Origin: Cystobasidium ongulense
Taxonomy: Eukaryota; Basidiomycota; Cystobasidiomycetes; Cystobasidiales; Cystobasidiaceae
NCBI GenBank assembly: GCA_022835595.1
Contig: BQUP01000006.1
Span: 1,067,307-1,131,306, forward strand
DNA: 64,000 nucleotides
Direction: 5' to 3'
Shown here in pieces: positions 34,101 to 44,886 of the stretch. A program made the translations under genes and the position numbers. Numbering within the stretch: position 1 is the first letter of the stretch; the number at the start of each line of letters is the position of its first letter. The notes beneath the pieces were generated by a model. The model searched no databases. It was not told where the DNA came from and worked only from the letters and a program-made list of their open reading frames with translations.

Positions 34101-34735
34101 CTAGGCAAAAGGAGAAGGAAAAAGAAAAGGCTATCGCTGAAGGTGGTGATGCTATGGATACGGATGAAAATGCAACCAAAGAAGCATCTACGTCTGAAAA
34201 GAAGGAGGGCGACGATGCTGATATGAAAGTTGATGGAGGTGACGACGAGAAGACCGAAGAAAAGAAGGTCAAGGAACCAGAACCGAATTACGAAACTCTT
34301 CCTAACTTGTCAAGGGTAGTACCAGCTCAGATGCCTTATATTTCCTTCCACTCCTCGTCCCGTTTCGTCCCCGTTCGACCACTGGTCTCTTCATCTTCAG
34401 CATCGGCTTCCGTCATCAATCAAGCTGCCAAAGCACCAAATTCGGCCGCTTTAATACTAGATGCTATTGTAGATGTCGGCATTGGTTTAGGAGCTGGAGG
34501 CGGTATTTTGGTTTTAAAAGATACAAAACCCGGTGAACCAGTAGAATATGTCGAAGAAGAAGCTAAGAAGGCTTTAGCTGCAGCTGCTGGCCCTGAAGAA
34601 ATCGCAGTTCCAGCAAACGCAACCAATGCAGGAGCGTTAGCACAACAATCACCCCAGTCTGCTTTAGGAATAGACTTGAACGCTCCAATAGCACCAATGC
34701 CATCTCCTTTCCAGTACGATGATTTTGAAGATTAG
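31120..34735 (+). CDS. RPN2: 26S proteasome regulatory subunit RPN2/PSMD1
   Basis: Scaffold of the 19S base. Five exons: 31120-31138, 31280-31932, 32006-32903, 32973-33220 and 33302-34735, giving 1083 aa, longer than yeast (945). The first coding exon is 19 nt (MTVSSA) and joins to [20 protein letters not shown]. The N-terminal rod holds [13 protein letters not shown]. The PC-repeat toroid is visible as repeated blocks such as [38 protein letters not shown] and [18 protein letters not shown]. Near the C-terminus there is a KEKE-like acidic and basic insert (about residues 860-940), then FVPVRP and a low-complexity tail ending FQYDDFED. The insert and tail account for the extra length. The intron before EIYDEL was set by the conserved repeat frame. 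Confidence 0.95.
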
Positions 34736-35123
34736 AAAAAGCATAGAAATTACGGAATGAGCAGAGGAAAAACAGGAAAGCAAGGCGCCGTTTGTGAAGA
34801 AAGACAATTCAGTAGGCTTTGGAATGCATGGCAGTATGCATTTCTCGTGTATCAAATGCAATGGAAAGTCACCACAAAAGATAGGCTCGTGAGATGTTCC
34901 TGGAGCTTTCTGGGTCCTGCTTGCATCGCCTTTTAAAATTATCACTGAGCAAGTCACTCCAAGTGCCTTGAAGTATTGACAACTGGTACTAAGGAAACTT
35001 CCGCTCTCAATGAGTTTAGACTTGACAAGATGATATGTTTATGAGGTCACATTAATCGATACAACGGTAACTTCATTTCAATAATTTGATAGGCTCAGTA
35101 CCTGCCCGCTGCAGGTCTTTCCA
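34736..35123. other. Intergenic between convergent genes
   Basis: A 388-bp gap holding the 3' ends of RPN2 and the M20 hydrolase. Nothing else is recognised. Confidence 0.5.
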
Positions 35124-36461
35124 TTATTGTTTATTGGCCTTTATGTCCAAGAAAGTTAAAGCCGCTACACACAATGCTTCTGTTCCTATTCGCATAGTAG
35201 GCTGTATAACTGGTGCAAAGTTGCTCGAATGATTACTCGGTACGTCCTCCATTATTCTACCCTGTTTCTTTTTCTCGGCGTAAAAGTCTGCATCTACACC
35301 TCCAAAGAACCAGAATAGGGAAGGTTTATTCTGACTGCTAGCTAGTATTGATACGTCTTCACTTGCGTTGGTACGATTTGTTCCTGCATCGAATGAATGA
35401 CCGAAATGAGCATTGAGAGAATGTGAGAGTGTAGCGTTGAGCTTGTCGTCGTTGTATGTTTCGGGGAAGAATCTAGTTTGCTCGATTGTAGGTTCTTTAG
35501 TTGCTCTAGAGGCTATATATTCAGCGTGTATAATTCGCTTCATTGATTCTATGATCTTCTTGCGGGTTTCTGTATTGATTGTGCGTATATCAAGTCCAAG
35601 TTCGGCATGGTCCACAATGATATTCTCCGTATGTCCCGCTTGTAGGTATCCCACTGTGACTACGGCCATATCGCTAGGGTCCGTTTCTCGGCTCACGATC
35701 TGTTGTAGTCTGATAACTACGTTTGAGGCCATTACTACTGGGTCTATAGTGAGATGAGGCATACTTCCATGTCCTCCTCTTCCGAATAGAGTAATCTTGA
35801 AGCTATCCGCAGCGGCCATGATTGTTCCTGGACGACTGCCCACAATTCCAGTTGGTAGAGCCATGACGTGCTGTCCTAGGACTATATCCGGTACTGGTAT
35901 GCTGAATTTGGTGTACAAGCCATCGTCGACCATAGCCTGTGCGCCTGTGCCTCGTTCTTCAGCGGGCTGAAACAGCACAATGAGCGTTCCAGACCATGAA
36001 CCCTTCAAAGCTACTAGTTGAGAAGCAGCGGCCAAGAGACATGTCATATGCATATCATGTCCACACGCATGCATTACAGGTTCTTCTTTCCCAGTTCTAG
36101 AACTCTTCATAATTTTGTTAGAAGCATAAGATAATCCAGTTGTTTCTTTGACGGGTAAAGCGTCCATATCAGCTCTCAAGAGAACAGTAGGACCTTTTCC
36201 ATTCTTCATCACTCCCACAAATCCATGTCCACCTATATCGGTTGTGATTTCAAATGCGGAGAGCTTCTCAAGTTCATTGGCTGCTGTCCGTGCTGTTTCT
36301 GCTTCTTGATCTGATAGCTCTGGATTCGTGTGGAAATGCTTGTATAGATCTTCATAAGGTCCGTATTCAACCTTGTTACTGGCCAGAAGGGAGCTTATGG
36401 TAGAAGCATCAACAGTGCTGCTTGAGCTTGAAGCTAGCGCTATCGTTGCAGTCGAGGACAT
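35124..36461 (-). CDS. M20D-type metallo-amidohydrolase
   Basis: Single-exon gene, 445 aa, of the M20 peptidase/amidohydrolase group that includes IAA-amino-acid and hippurate hydrolases, which cleave N-acyl amino acids. Metal-site motifs in order: LLRADMDALPVKE, then MHACGHDMHMTCLLAAA with Cys and His ligands, FQPAEERGTGA with the catalytic Glu, and LGQHVMALPTG. The dimerisation domain starts near FGRGGHGSMPHLTIDPV. A late His is in DVPSNHSSNFAPV. The start MSSTATIALASSSSS is preferred; the open frame extends 29 codons further upstream. No clear signal peptide is visible, so it may be cytosolic or weakly targeted. The natural substrate cannot be told from sequence. Confidence 0.9.
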   Translation of the reverse strand: MSSTATIALASSSSSTVDASTISSLLASNKVEYGPYEDLYKHFHTNPELSDQEAETARTAANELEKLSAFEITTDIGGHGFVGVMKNGKGPTVLLRADMDALPVKETTGLSYASNKIMKSSRTGKEEPVMHACGHDMHMTCLLAAASQLVALKGSWSGTLIVLFQPAEERGTGAQAMVDDGLYTKFSIPVPDIVLGQHVMALPTGIVGSRPGTIMAAADSFKITLFGRGGHGSMPHLTIDPVVMASNVVIRLQQIVSRETDPSDMAVVTVGYLQAGHTENIIVDHAELGLDIRTINTETRKKIIESMKRIIHAEYIASRATKEPTIEQTRFFPETYNDDKLNATLSHSLNAHFGHSFDAGTNRTNASEDVSILASSQNKPSLFWFFGGVDADFYAEKKKQGRIMEDVPSNHSSNFAPVIQPTMRIGTEALCVAALTFLDIKANKQ

Positions 36462-37058
36462 TTCGAGTGCTTTTACGGAACCGACAGGGCCTTGTACGTG
36501 GATGAAAAGGATGTGTGTGTACCTTGTGGATGAAGATAATCGTTTCACTCAAGTGGTTGATTGGAAGACAGCCATGTACGGCATTTTCGGCAAGGCACGC
36601 TCTGTGATAGCCGATGTCGGCCGATCAGTCTTCGGGAAGAGTGCACTGGCGAGTAAATTAGAGGAAAGGCAAGGCGGACGTCCCGATTTCAATTATCCTG
36701 GAGTGAGAATCCAGTAAGATAGACTTTGGAAGAACAAGTAAAATCATCTTTCATTTCTGTCACCCCTCTCGAAGGGAACCTTTGAAGCTGGATTTACAAA
36801 GAGAGAGAGGATGTGCGCATGCGCAAGACGACTTATAGCTACAGTTTCGAGTTTGAGGAGCGATACAATATAACAACAGCTACAAACGAAGCATTCGGTA
36901 CTTGGAGAAAATGAGACACTCGACTAACAGTAAGACGTGGGCATTCCGGAAGTTGTATGATTGCGATAGGGTATCATCAATGCAGCAGGAACGGACTGGA
37001 ATCTATGGGTGCTTGAAATAGATCTGAATGAATCGATTTGATTCGGAAGACGAGAGGC
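36462..37058. other. Intergenic, with a doubtful small ORF
   Basis: A 597-bp gap upstream of the M20 gene. It holds one plus-strand ORF described separately (36574-36717). The rest shows nothing recognisable. Confidence 0.45.
36574..36717 (+). CDS. Possible small protein, 47 aa (doubtful)
   Basis: An ATG-initiated frame starting MYGIFGKARSVIADVGRS and ending FNYPGVRIQ before TAA. It is not low-complexity, has mixed basic and hydrophobic character and lies on the strand opposite the M20 gene, just upstream of it. A GTAAGA directly at its end could equally be a splice donor, in which case this would be the first coding exon of a longer gene, but I found no convincing continuation. I do not recognise it. 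Confidence 0.2.
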   Translation: MYGIFGKARSVIADVGRSVFGKSALASKLEERQGGRPDFNYPGVRIQ

Positions 37059-38304
37059 CTATATGTCATCTCCAAATGGGTCGTCATGTTCGTGACCTGT
37101 TTGTAGGAAGGCATTGAAGTGAGACAATTCAGTTGGCCGAGGACTGTAAAGAGGGTTTCCTTTGTCTGGACTTACAATAATACGTTCCAGGGTTTATCGC
37201 CGTATCGCTGTGGCAGGTAGGTAGGAGTCAGTCTATTATGAAGCAAAGATACACGTAGAAATAGTCCACCCACCAGCCAGGTTGAAAGCATACCAATCCC
37301 TCAATATCATCAATGACAGCGCAGTCTTCTATGTTTTCATGCATACCAGCTGGGTATACGGATGCCGGGAAGGGAGGAACCGCAGTTAGAGGGGAGAAGA
37401 CATCGCTAGACGAAGAAGGTGATGAAGAGAGTGTGTGTGAAGGTGAAAGAACGGGTTTCACTGAATGTAAAGACAGTTTGTTGACGGACGTGTGGCTGCT
37501 GAATTGGTCAGCTTCACCATGTAGTGGACCTTCATTGATAGCCCAATCTCTGAACCGTGAAGCTAATGATGATGTCGATGAGTGTGAGTATACACTACTA
37601 CTTGTCCGTCTTGAGGATACAGATGATCTTGAACCGGTATAGGAGGAAGATGCAGACGAGGAAGACCGTGAAGGTAGATGACCTGAAGAAGAAGGACGTC
37701 TACTGTTTGATGATGCTGCGCTATTTATGCTCATACTTATGCTAGGACTAGATCTTCCCCTCCTGTTAATGTCACCATCGAATAGACCAGGTGAAGGGAG
37801 GCAATAAGCGAAATCAATCGCTCTGACGATTGAACTCGCACTTGAACTTGTACTCGAAGCACGACTTGAGCAAGATGACGTGCGAGAAATGGAGGGTAGA
37901 GAGGACATGGAAGAGGTATACGAGGATGAGGATAATGATGATGTGGCTGATGATGAGGATATCGAGGATGAAGATGATAAAGCTGAGGCGAAGATGGGAG
38001 ACCTGCTCCCACTTGCACTCGTACGTGCGACACCACCAGCAGCATCAAGGGATGTCCCTTGACCTATTCCAATGCTCATGCTGCTGCTGCTCGGAGAAGA
38101 GTGCCTTTGAATGTGTCCATGTCCGGTGTGCGTGGTTGACGGGACAAGCGGCGCGATTCCAGGTCGGACATGGTGCGTGGCGGCAGGCGGTCTGGCTGCA
38201 TGTATGGGGGATGGAGCGCTGCCATGATCACCATGATGGGAAGCGTGCCGTTCTTTCTTGTTGTTGTCTGTCATTGCTGCTGCTGCTGTTGTTGCTGCTG
38301 GCAT
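37059..38304 (-). CDS. Ser-rich low-complexity protein, unknown function
   Basis: I do not recognise this gene. Three exons, 38304-37274, 37207-37176 and 37096-37059, give 366 aa. The long first exon is mostly Ser runs with His/Pro at the N-terminus, so it is probably disordered. One less biased patch reads SIVRAIDFAYCLPSPGLFDG, and another is SLASRFRDWAINEGPLHGE. The end, ..EGLVCFQPGC then DTAINPGTYYC then HEHDDPFGDDI, is spread over two small exons whose phases fit (2, then 1). The start is uncertain: MTDNNKKERH, ten codons on, is an alternative, and the open frame extends to 38409. Confidence 0.6.
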
Positions 38305-38944
38305 CGTTGTGAATTCGGATGTGTGATATCGTGATTGAAGGGCGAGCGAGTTTGGTGACAGGCTGACCTGGGCTGGACGACGGGCTGGAGTAATTTGGAG
38401 CGGGACCAATCAAGCAGCCCTACTGCCTTTGATGTTGACTATAGCGATTCGATGCTCCTCTTGCTGCTGCCTCTGCTGCCATCGACGGCAGTCACCGCGG
38501 TGCTGGAGGTCTGCCGTGTCTGTCGGTTTGTCGGGCATAGACGACGGTCCAGGGCTAGACTGCGGGACTGCAGGACTGAATCACGTCGAGCAGTACTGCT
38601 GCTGCTACACGAGTGAACGAACAGGTTATTGTAAATAGCTGTAGGTGTGCGAATAACAACGACGACTTGCTTGCCAACTGCTCTGTTGTGGGACACTTCG
38701 GTAACCTGGAACCGACTGAAGAAATGGCCTGCTGCTTGGCGTGGCGTCGCCGACCGACCGGAGTGACCGGACGCAAGATGCCGAATCAGCTCGACGACGA
38801 CGAGGACCAAGTGACCGAAGTCGCGTGCGCGTGAGCTTGGGAAGGCAACGAAGAGCAAGCGATGCTCAAGGCGTGCATCATCATAAGTTACTGCCTTCAA
38901 GTAGTTCAAGATTGGGTGTCGTATCTGTACAACAGCCAGACTCG

Positions 38945-38964
38945 CCTTGCCTTGCCTTGCCTTG
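38945..38964. repeat. (CCTTG)4 tandem repeat
   Basis: Four perfect CCTTG units in a long gene-poor stretch. Confidence 0.85.
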
Positions 38965-39283
38965 TTCAGAGTGCAAAGATAAGCAAGCTTGCAAAGGTTG
39001 CTACAAACAAGGGCACGGCGAGCGAGCGAGCGAGCGAGCATGTTGTGCCGTACCAACGGAAGGGCTGTATGTGTACGATGAAGTGTGCAGTGGACAGCTG
39101 CGCGTTGGGGTGAACACAACGCCGGACGGCTGTGACCGCTCAAACCAGCGCCTCAAGCTTGCCTGCGTTCCAGCAGAAATTAAAGGCACTGTATCGAATC
39201 GAATGCATCGGTACATGTCCTTCACCGACGACACAACAGCGCAAGAGTAGTGTTACAAGCAGCGGCAAGACCGCCCATGCAAG

Positions 39284-39574
39284 TCAACCCGGGCTGTGCG
39301 GAGATGTGGTTTTATGCGGGTTTGGCTTTGCAAGACTGTTGGACGGATTGGCACGAGTGGACAGCCCATGCGGTGGAGTCACCGGAGGGGCTGTGATTTC
39401 TGGTCGAACTGACGATACAGGGCCCTCTGAAGTGGCCTCGTTGCAGTCGCCTTGGTCACCTTGACCGACGTCCAACTGCCGTGATCCTCCAGTCCATCCA
39501 TCTTGAAGCAAATCTCGTACCCCCGACAACTGATAGTTCAGCGTGAACCCCCCTCCTGCCTCGGAGTCAGACAT
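39284..39574 (-). CDS. Possible small protein, 96 aa (doubtful)
   Basis: Starts MSDSEAGGGFTLNYQLSGVR and is Pro/Thr-rich towards its end. It is divergent from the first LRR gene with only 66 bp between starts. The N-terminal part is not low-complexity, which is the only reason to list it. It could be a first exon or chance. Confidence 0.22.
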   Translation of the reverse strand: MSDSEAGGGFTLNYQLSGVRDLLQDGWTGGSRQLDVGQGDQGDCNEATSEGPVSSVRPEITAPPVTPPHGLSTRANPSNSLAKPNPHKTTSPHSPG

Positions 39575-39640
39575 AATCAAAGTCCCTATTCACGTCCGTA
39601 TACAAAGCACAGCCTGAAGTCATCCATCTCTCGCTGCAAG

Positions 39641-42127
39641 ATGGGCAACCGAGCCTCCTTGCCACAACCACATGTGCCGATGTTAACACAAACAGCACAA
39701 GAAGAGCTTAAAGCCTTACAGCCAGAACTCGTACCCAAGACTCAAAGCACTGTTATAAGAGCAACTGAAGAAGCTCCTGAACCTGCTCCCCGAGAATTAG
39801 CTATCTCAGCTCAATTGTTCCAAGTCAATCCTGGAATGATAGAGTTCAGTATGATTGAAGCGGTGGTTAGAAGGGGATGTAGGTCATCATAATTCTTTTC
39901 GTCTTTCATCTTAACTAATCTTAAGAGCAATGTTTATTATGCTGACACCCCTCGCATCTGGTAGACGTCGACAAAATACGTATACTCTTTGATGCGGAGG
40001 TGTACACGTGAGTTTCTGCGCCTCAGTTACTTTTTTCTGATTCTTGATGTGCGTGGGTGCTGACCACCAATATCCCAATGACAGCGACTTCATTGTATGT
40101 TGTTGGATCTTCACCATCATTTTATCATATGGGAAAGGCAACTAATTCAGATGATTTCCACCACTTGCTATAGCCAAAAATCACCCGAGTATTAAGTTAC
40201 TCAGATAAATTACACACCCTAGAGCTTTTCTCAGATCAAATGCCACGTAAACCTCTACTACCTTTTTATTCTTATCCTAATGTTCTGGATAATTTACCAC
40301 CTCGTATGCCAGCTTTAAGGTACGCCCTCTATCAGCAAGCTGATTACTACTTAAACTGTATAATCTTCTAAGTGAAGGCTGACTTTCACTTTCCTCTTCA
40401 CAAGTGGACTTCACATCGCTACAACACCACATCAGTGAGAGCCTTCAATATTCTCCCTTAATGCTTTCTCAATCAGTACTCACGTTGAATCAATTCTTCT
40501 GTTTATAAATGACGACCAGAACGTACGTGTTTCACTCCGACCTGCTCTTCTCGAATAATATCGACATCAAAGCTGACCCCTCTTGATGAACATCTCTTAC
40601 CAAACTACGTTTCTCAAACAGATTACATTGGGACATCGTAGCAAAAGTGATGGTAAGAGCAAGAGCATTGAAAGCTCTGAAATTAGAAGGACCACAATTG
40701 GTTTTCGTACAACCTTGGATAGATTATATAGGCTGTAATCTGAGATGTTTGATCTTGCGCTATGTCGATATGGGGGTAAGAATCTAACTCTGTGGTTCTT
40801 ATTTAGCGAAAAGAGATCACGACACTAATGAAGTTTTCTTTGGATTCGATTCCTGACCCTCCTTCCCTTCCCCCTTATATTTACCCCTCTGTATTGTTTG
40901 GACGCACGCATACTGCAGATGAACGTCCTACGCGAAATCTTGAGCCGTTCCGGAGCAAGTCTACGTATTTTGCACATTGAACACATCTCTTCATGTGAAC
41001 GTGAACCCCTCGGTATGTCTCATAAGTTTTCCCTTGATATGACAGACGCCAGCTTTCGCTGACCCACTTTGCTTTTACTTGTTGTTAGCGCAACTGATCA
41101 GTACAACCGTGCCAGAGTTAGAGCAGCTCACTGTAATCGTCCCAGACGCCACAGCTTTGGAACTTTACAGTCTAGAATTAGCAGGTGTACTTGACTCGGC
41201 ATTGGCGGCACCTCTACTCAGCGTCCAGTAAGTATGGAGATTTCATGCTATTCAGGTTAAATAGGACTTTCTTGTCATTAACGACAAATTTTATCTAGAT
41301 ATTTGTATTGCGCTGGACTGTGCATCTCGGACTGGTCGTTTCTTCGAGAACGAAACGCGCGAGCTACACTGGCGACTGTCGTTCCGAGTTTGCAGGTCAG
41401 ACACATGCACATCAGATCACCGTCCTAGATCGGAGCCCATCAGTCTGATTATAATTTTCAAACACAGAAACTCGTCTTGCATACTTGTCGCAAGGTTAGA
41501 CCAGGAGGCTTGACCTTGGCCATTGCACAAAATCGAATACCCAAGTTAGCCTATCTTGAAGCGTTATGGCGTAAGTCATATCGTGCTGTCCCCACTGCCT
41601 GCATTTCAAGCGAGACTTTGGCTGAATAAGAAAAAACAATCGCTTTTGGCAGCAATGGCAGATTCCAAAATTGAGGATATGGCAATGCTGTATCATGTCT
41701 GCAGTGAACGCAATATCATGCTCTCCCCTGCAATGACAGAGTATTATCGCGAATTAAACGCGAATCTAGTACTGGAAGAAGGACTGCAAGATAGTCGCCG
41801 ATGGACAGATAAAGCAGTAAGTTGATGAATGTGCCACGCGACCCGAATTCCCATTCGACTCACAACAATTTCTTATATTTTCAAAACCAGATTGATGAAG
41901 AGCGCAAAAGCGGTCGGCATTCTCACCACCACCACCACCATGAGGATTCGACTAGCAATCGTACCAGTCATTCGAGGAAATCTAAGAAGCATCGTAAACA
42001 TACAAGTAAACATGTACGCATGGACGGACACGACGAGGAATCCATGTCGGACGATGATGACAGTCATGGCCGTCGTAGTACGACAAAGTCACACGTTAGT
42101 AGACGTAGTCGACGGAATAACGCTTGA
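39641..42127 (+). CDS. LRR-type (RNI-like) protein 1 of a tandem pair
   Basis: 499 aa in thirteen exons: 39641-39878, 39965-40007, 40085-40094, 40174-40319, 40405-40434, 40520-40522, 40622-40775, 40919-41012, 41089-41227, 41299-41395, 41468-41570, 41611-41816 and 41891-42127. Leucine-rich strands recur, for example LHTLELFSDQ, LKALKLEGPQL, LRCLILRYVDM, LRILHIEHIS and LQKLVLHTCRKV, as in F-box/LRR proteins, but no F-box is evident at the N-terminus. The tail is very hydrophilic, with six consecutive His and a basic SRKSKKHRKHTSKHVR stretch that could be a nuclear signal. The 10-nt and 3-nt exons were found by comparison with the next gene; the 3-nt exon is not needed for frame. Function unknown. 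Confidence 0.75.
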
Positions 42128-42305
42128 TTTTGTAGGAACTGTAAAAGCCGTAAAACAAGTCCACTGCAAAAGCGCTGAACAAGTTTACCTTTCTCCATCT
42201 AACGCTTTGACCTAATGACAGAGCTGTCCCTCTTTGAAAGTGCTGCCCCCCATCTTGTCTCTTTACTCGTTGCAAACGCTTACCATCGATTATCCCCCTA
42301 AAGAG

Positions 42306-44713
42306 ATGGCAGGCATCTTCACCAAACTCGCAGCAGAAAAGAAGCTGGAAACATACAGGCCACCACCAAGGCTTGCTCCCCGACTCCTTGCAAATGAGCC
42401 CGTCCAAGCAACTCTACAGAGAGGATGGGCAGATGTTAGAGAAGTGGTTGTTAGTGCTGATGCCGCTCAAGAACGACCCAAAGAGGTCGATTTTCACATC
42501 CTGGATGTCATTGTCAGACTTGGTTGTAGGTTCTGTCTGCTCCCCTACGATTCGGTACGATAGGCGATTGACTTGCATCTCCAAAACCTCGCGTGACGAC
42601 AGATGTCAGTGGTTTGGTAAGCAGTCTCTACCGTCATTGTCATTGCAAACAAGTTCAGTCACTGATTACGGGCCTTGCCCCATGTAGATCATTCTTCTAG
42701 ATGCGGATGAATTTTTGTAAGGCAACTCATGTCCAAGCAAGGCAGAAAGAGCTAATATCTTCCATGCACACGACTAGATCTTTCATTGTGAGATCAGTTG
42801 GATACAATGTAGGGCTATTGACAAATGCTAAACCCTGCTTCTCTTGAGCACAGCCGAAAATTACTCGGTTGCTGTCATACGGACATCAACTCCGTACCTT
42901 GAGATTGTTTTCAGATCAAATTCCACAGAGGCCACTCCTTCCGTTCTACTCTAGGCCTAACATCCTCGATTCTCTTCCACCTCGATTGGAAGCTTTGACG
43001 TAAGTAAGTATCATGACATGCTACACTGAAAGCTGAGCTCGTAGCCACCGCCTGTAGAACTCTACACATCGCCACGTCCAGGGAACAGTAAGTACTGCAA
43101 AAAGCCTGTGCACGTCAAATAATGCTTGAACGAAAACTAATGACGAGTCAATTGCTCTCCATAGAGAGTAAGTAATCCGGTTCTCTGTTCTTCGGCACCT
43201 GTTCATAGTTGATAGACGCCAAAAAAAAAACCGTATAAACGGCAGCCTGGAATACGCCATCATCGCTCGCGTGATGATCCGAGCTCGAAATCTGCTGGCA
43301 TTAAAGATAGAGGGCCCCCGGGTAAGCACGGAAGCAGGCTCTAATTCATCTTTTTGAGTAATTCACCGTCTGATACACTCACCTCACCCCCAGCTTCTTT
43401 ATGTTGAACCACGGGACAAAAAGGATCAGTGGAAGACGTACATAGGTTGCAAATTGAGAACCCTCGTTTTGCGTTGGATGTCTCTAAAAATCCATACTTT
43501 GAAGGACATTCTTTCAAAGTCTGGTAGTACCTTGGAGACCTTGCATATCGAGAACATTCGTGAACTGAGGGCTATAGATGTTGGTATGTTTGAAGAAAGC
43601 ACCACCCCCACCACAACAACAACACTGACGAATGTCTCTTACTGCACCTTGTGAAACTTTTGCCAGGCCAACTCATCGGCGCGCACTTCGCCTACCTGGA
43701 AAGGTTGACAATCATTGATCCGCCTGCTAATGCGGCTATTAAGTCTGGTAGCAAGCTTGAATGGGTGCTTGACGTTGCGACGAAGGTACCGATGCTGTCT
43801 TGCAAGTAAGTACCAGCCCTTACGACATTGTGACAGCCGGAGTGAGTCAGAGGGGTCCAAAGAAAGGATGACTAAGCATCTGCTTTGTTATAGGTATCTC
43901 TATGCCGAAGGTCTCTGTTTGTCTGCAGACAGTTTCTCCAAGTCGGCAATTAATGCACGAGGTATCATGGCATCGCAGTGGCCTCTTCTAACGGTAAGCA
44001 CGAGCTCGACTCGCTGCGCCTCCCTGCGTATGCGCATGAGACTGTCGGAACGTTATCCTGATCTTCAAACCCACATTACTCCCCGCAGACATTGATCTTG
44101 CACGATTGTGTAAAGTTCACTGCCCAAGAATTGTACCAGGCAATTTCTATGTCAAAGCTTCCACAGTTAAGGCTTCTGGAAGCCATGTGGCGTAAGTATT
44201 TGATCTTTTCTGCCCAGAATATACCATCATAAAGCTGTTCCGACTATTCACTCTCGAATTCTTTTGCGCTTGTCCAGCTCGCGTTCCAGTTCCCGATAGC
44301 AGTGTACCCTATGAAATGAACGCTCGCTTGGATGAATACGATGTCATCCATAGACTTATCCAGGTCTGTAATACAACAACCAGAGCCAACTTCCGACTTG
44401 CTATTGAAATCACGGTCCCTATGGCAAGGTACTATTCGGATATTATTAAGTATTGGGCTTGGTACTCCCGGCTACCGGGAAACGCGGAAGAGATGGAGAA
44501 AAAGAATGAAGAGAGTGGAATTAGTAAAGAAGTAAGCTGATCAACGAATTGTTTTCATTCGGCATCCTACGCTGCTACAGCAAGCTGATGATTTGGAAAA
44601 CTTCGCTTTCCACCATAAACTTTCCGCAGATCGGTGATGAACTGGATGAAAGGGGAGAGGCTGCGGTCGGTGCACTAGAAGGCGGTAAGTGCTTTTACGA
44701 TTTAATCCGCTAG
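42306..44713 (+). CDS. LRR-type (RNI-like) protein 2 of a tandem pair
   Basis: Paralogue of the preceding gene, 465 aa in fourteen exons: 42306-42525, 42603-42616, 42688-42716, 42778-42787, 42854-42999, 43058-43087, 43165-43167, 43246-43321, 43394-43583, 43667-43805, 43894-43993, 44089-44191, 44278-44531 and 44630-44713. Shared blocks include PKITRLLSYGHQLRTLRLFS, LPFYSRPN, LHIATSR, ARVMIRARNLLALKIEGPRL and RLLEAMWPRVP. Four exons (10, 146, 30 and 103 nt) have the same length as in gene 1, plus the 3-nt one. A 14-nt exon interrupts what is one exon in gene 1. There is no His-rich tail. The 3' end is uncertain, since a donor-like GTAAGT lies just before the chosen stop. Function unknown. Confidence 0.72.
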
Positions 44714-44886
44714 TATAATCTAGCAGAGCCTTCTACTGACGCAAGACACACGGTCGCATACCGACCTATCCAGGGATACCGACCTATCAAGATCATTTTT
44801 CACAGAACTAACTTCCTTGCGTCTTCCAAAATTGCTGTCGTATGGACTAAACGGAAACATTGGAGGGCAAAGCAATGTAAAGCTCA

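Larger units (their letters stand above)
38305..39640. other. Long intergenic stretch with short tandem repeats
   Basis: A 1.3-kb gap. It holds (CCTTG)4 at 38945-38964 and a GAGC-type run near 39018-39039. Open frames on both strands are not supported by domains or splice logic, apart from one doubtful small frame listed separately (39284-39574). Confidence 0.45.

Noticed and set aside
38439-39143. Minus-strand open frame of 234 codons in the gene-poor stretch
   Set aside because: Composition is irregular, it contains tandem repeats and there is no domain or splice support.
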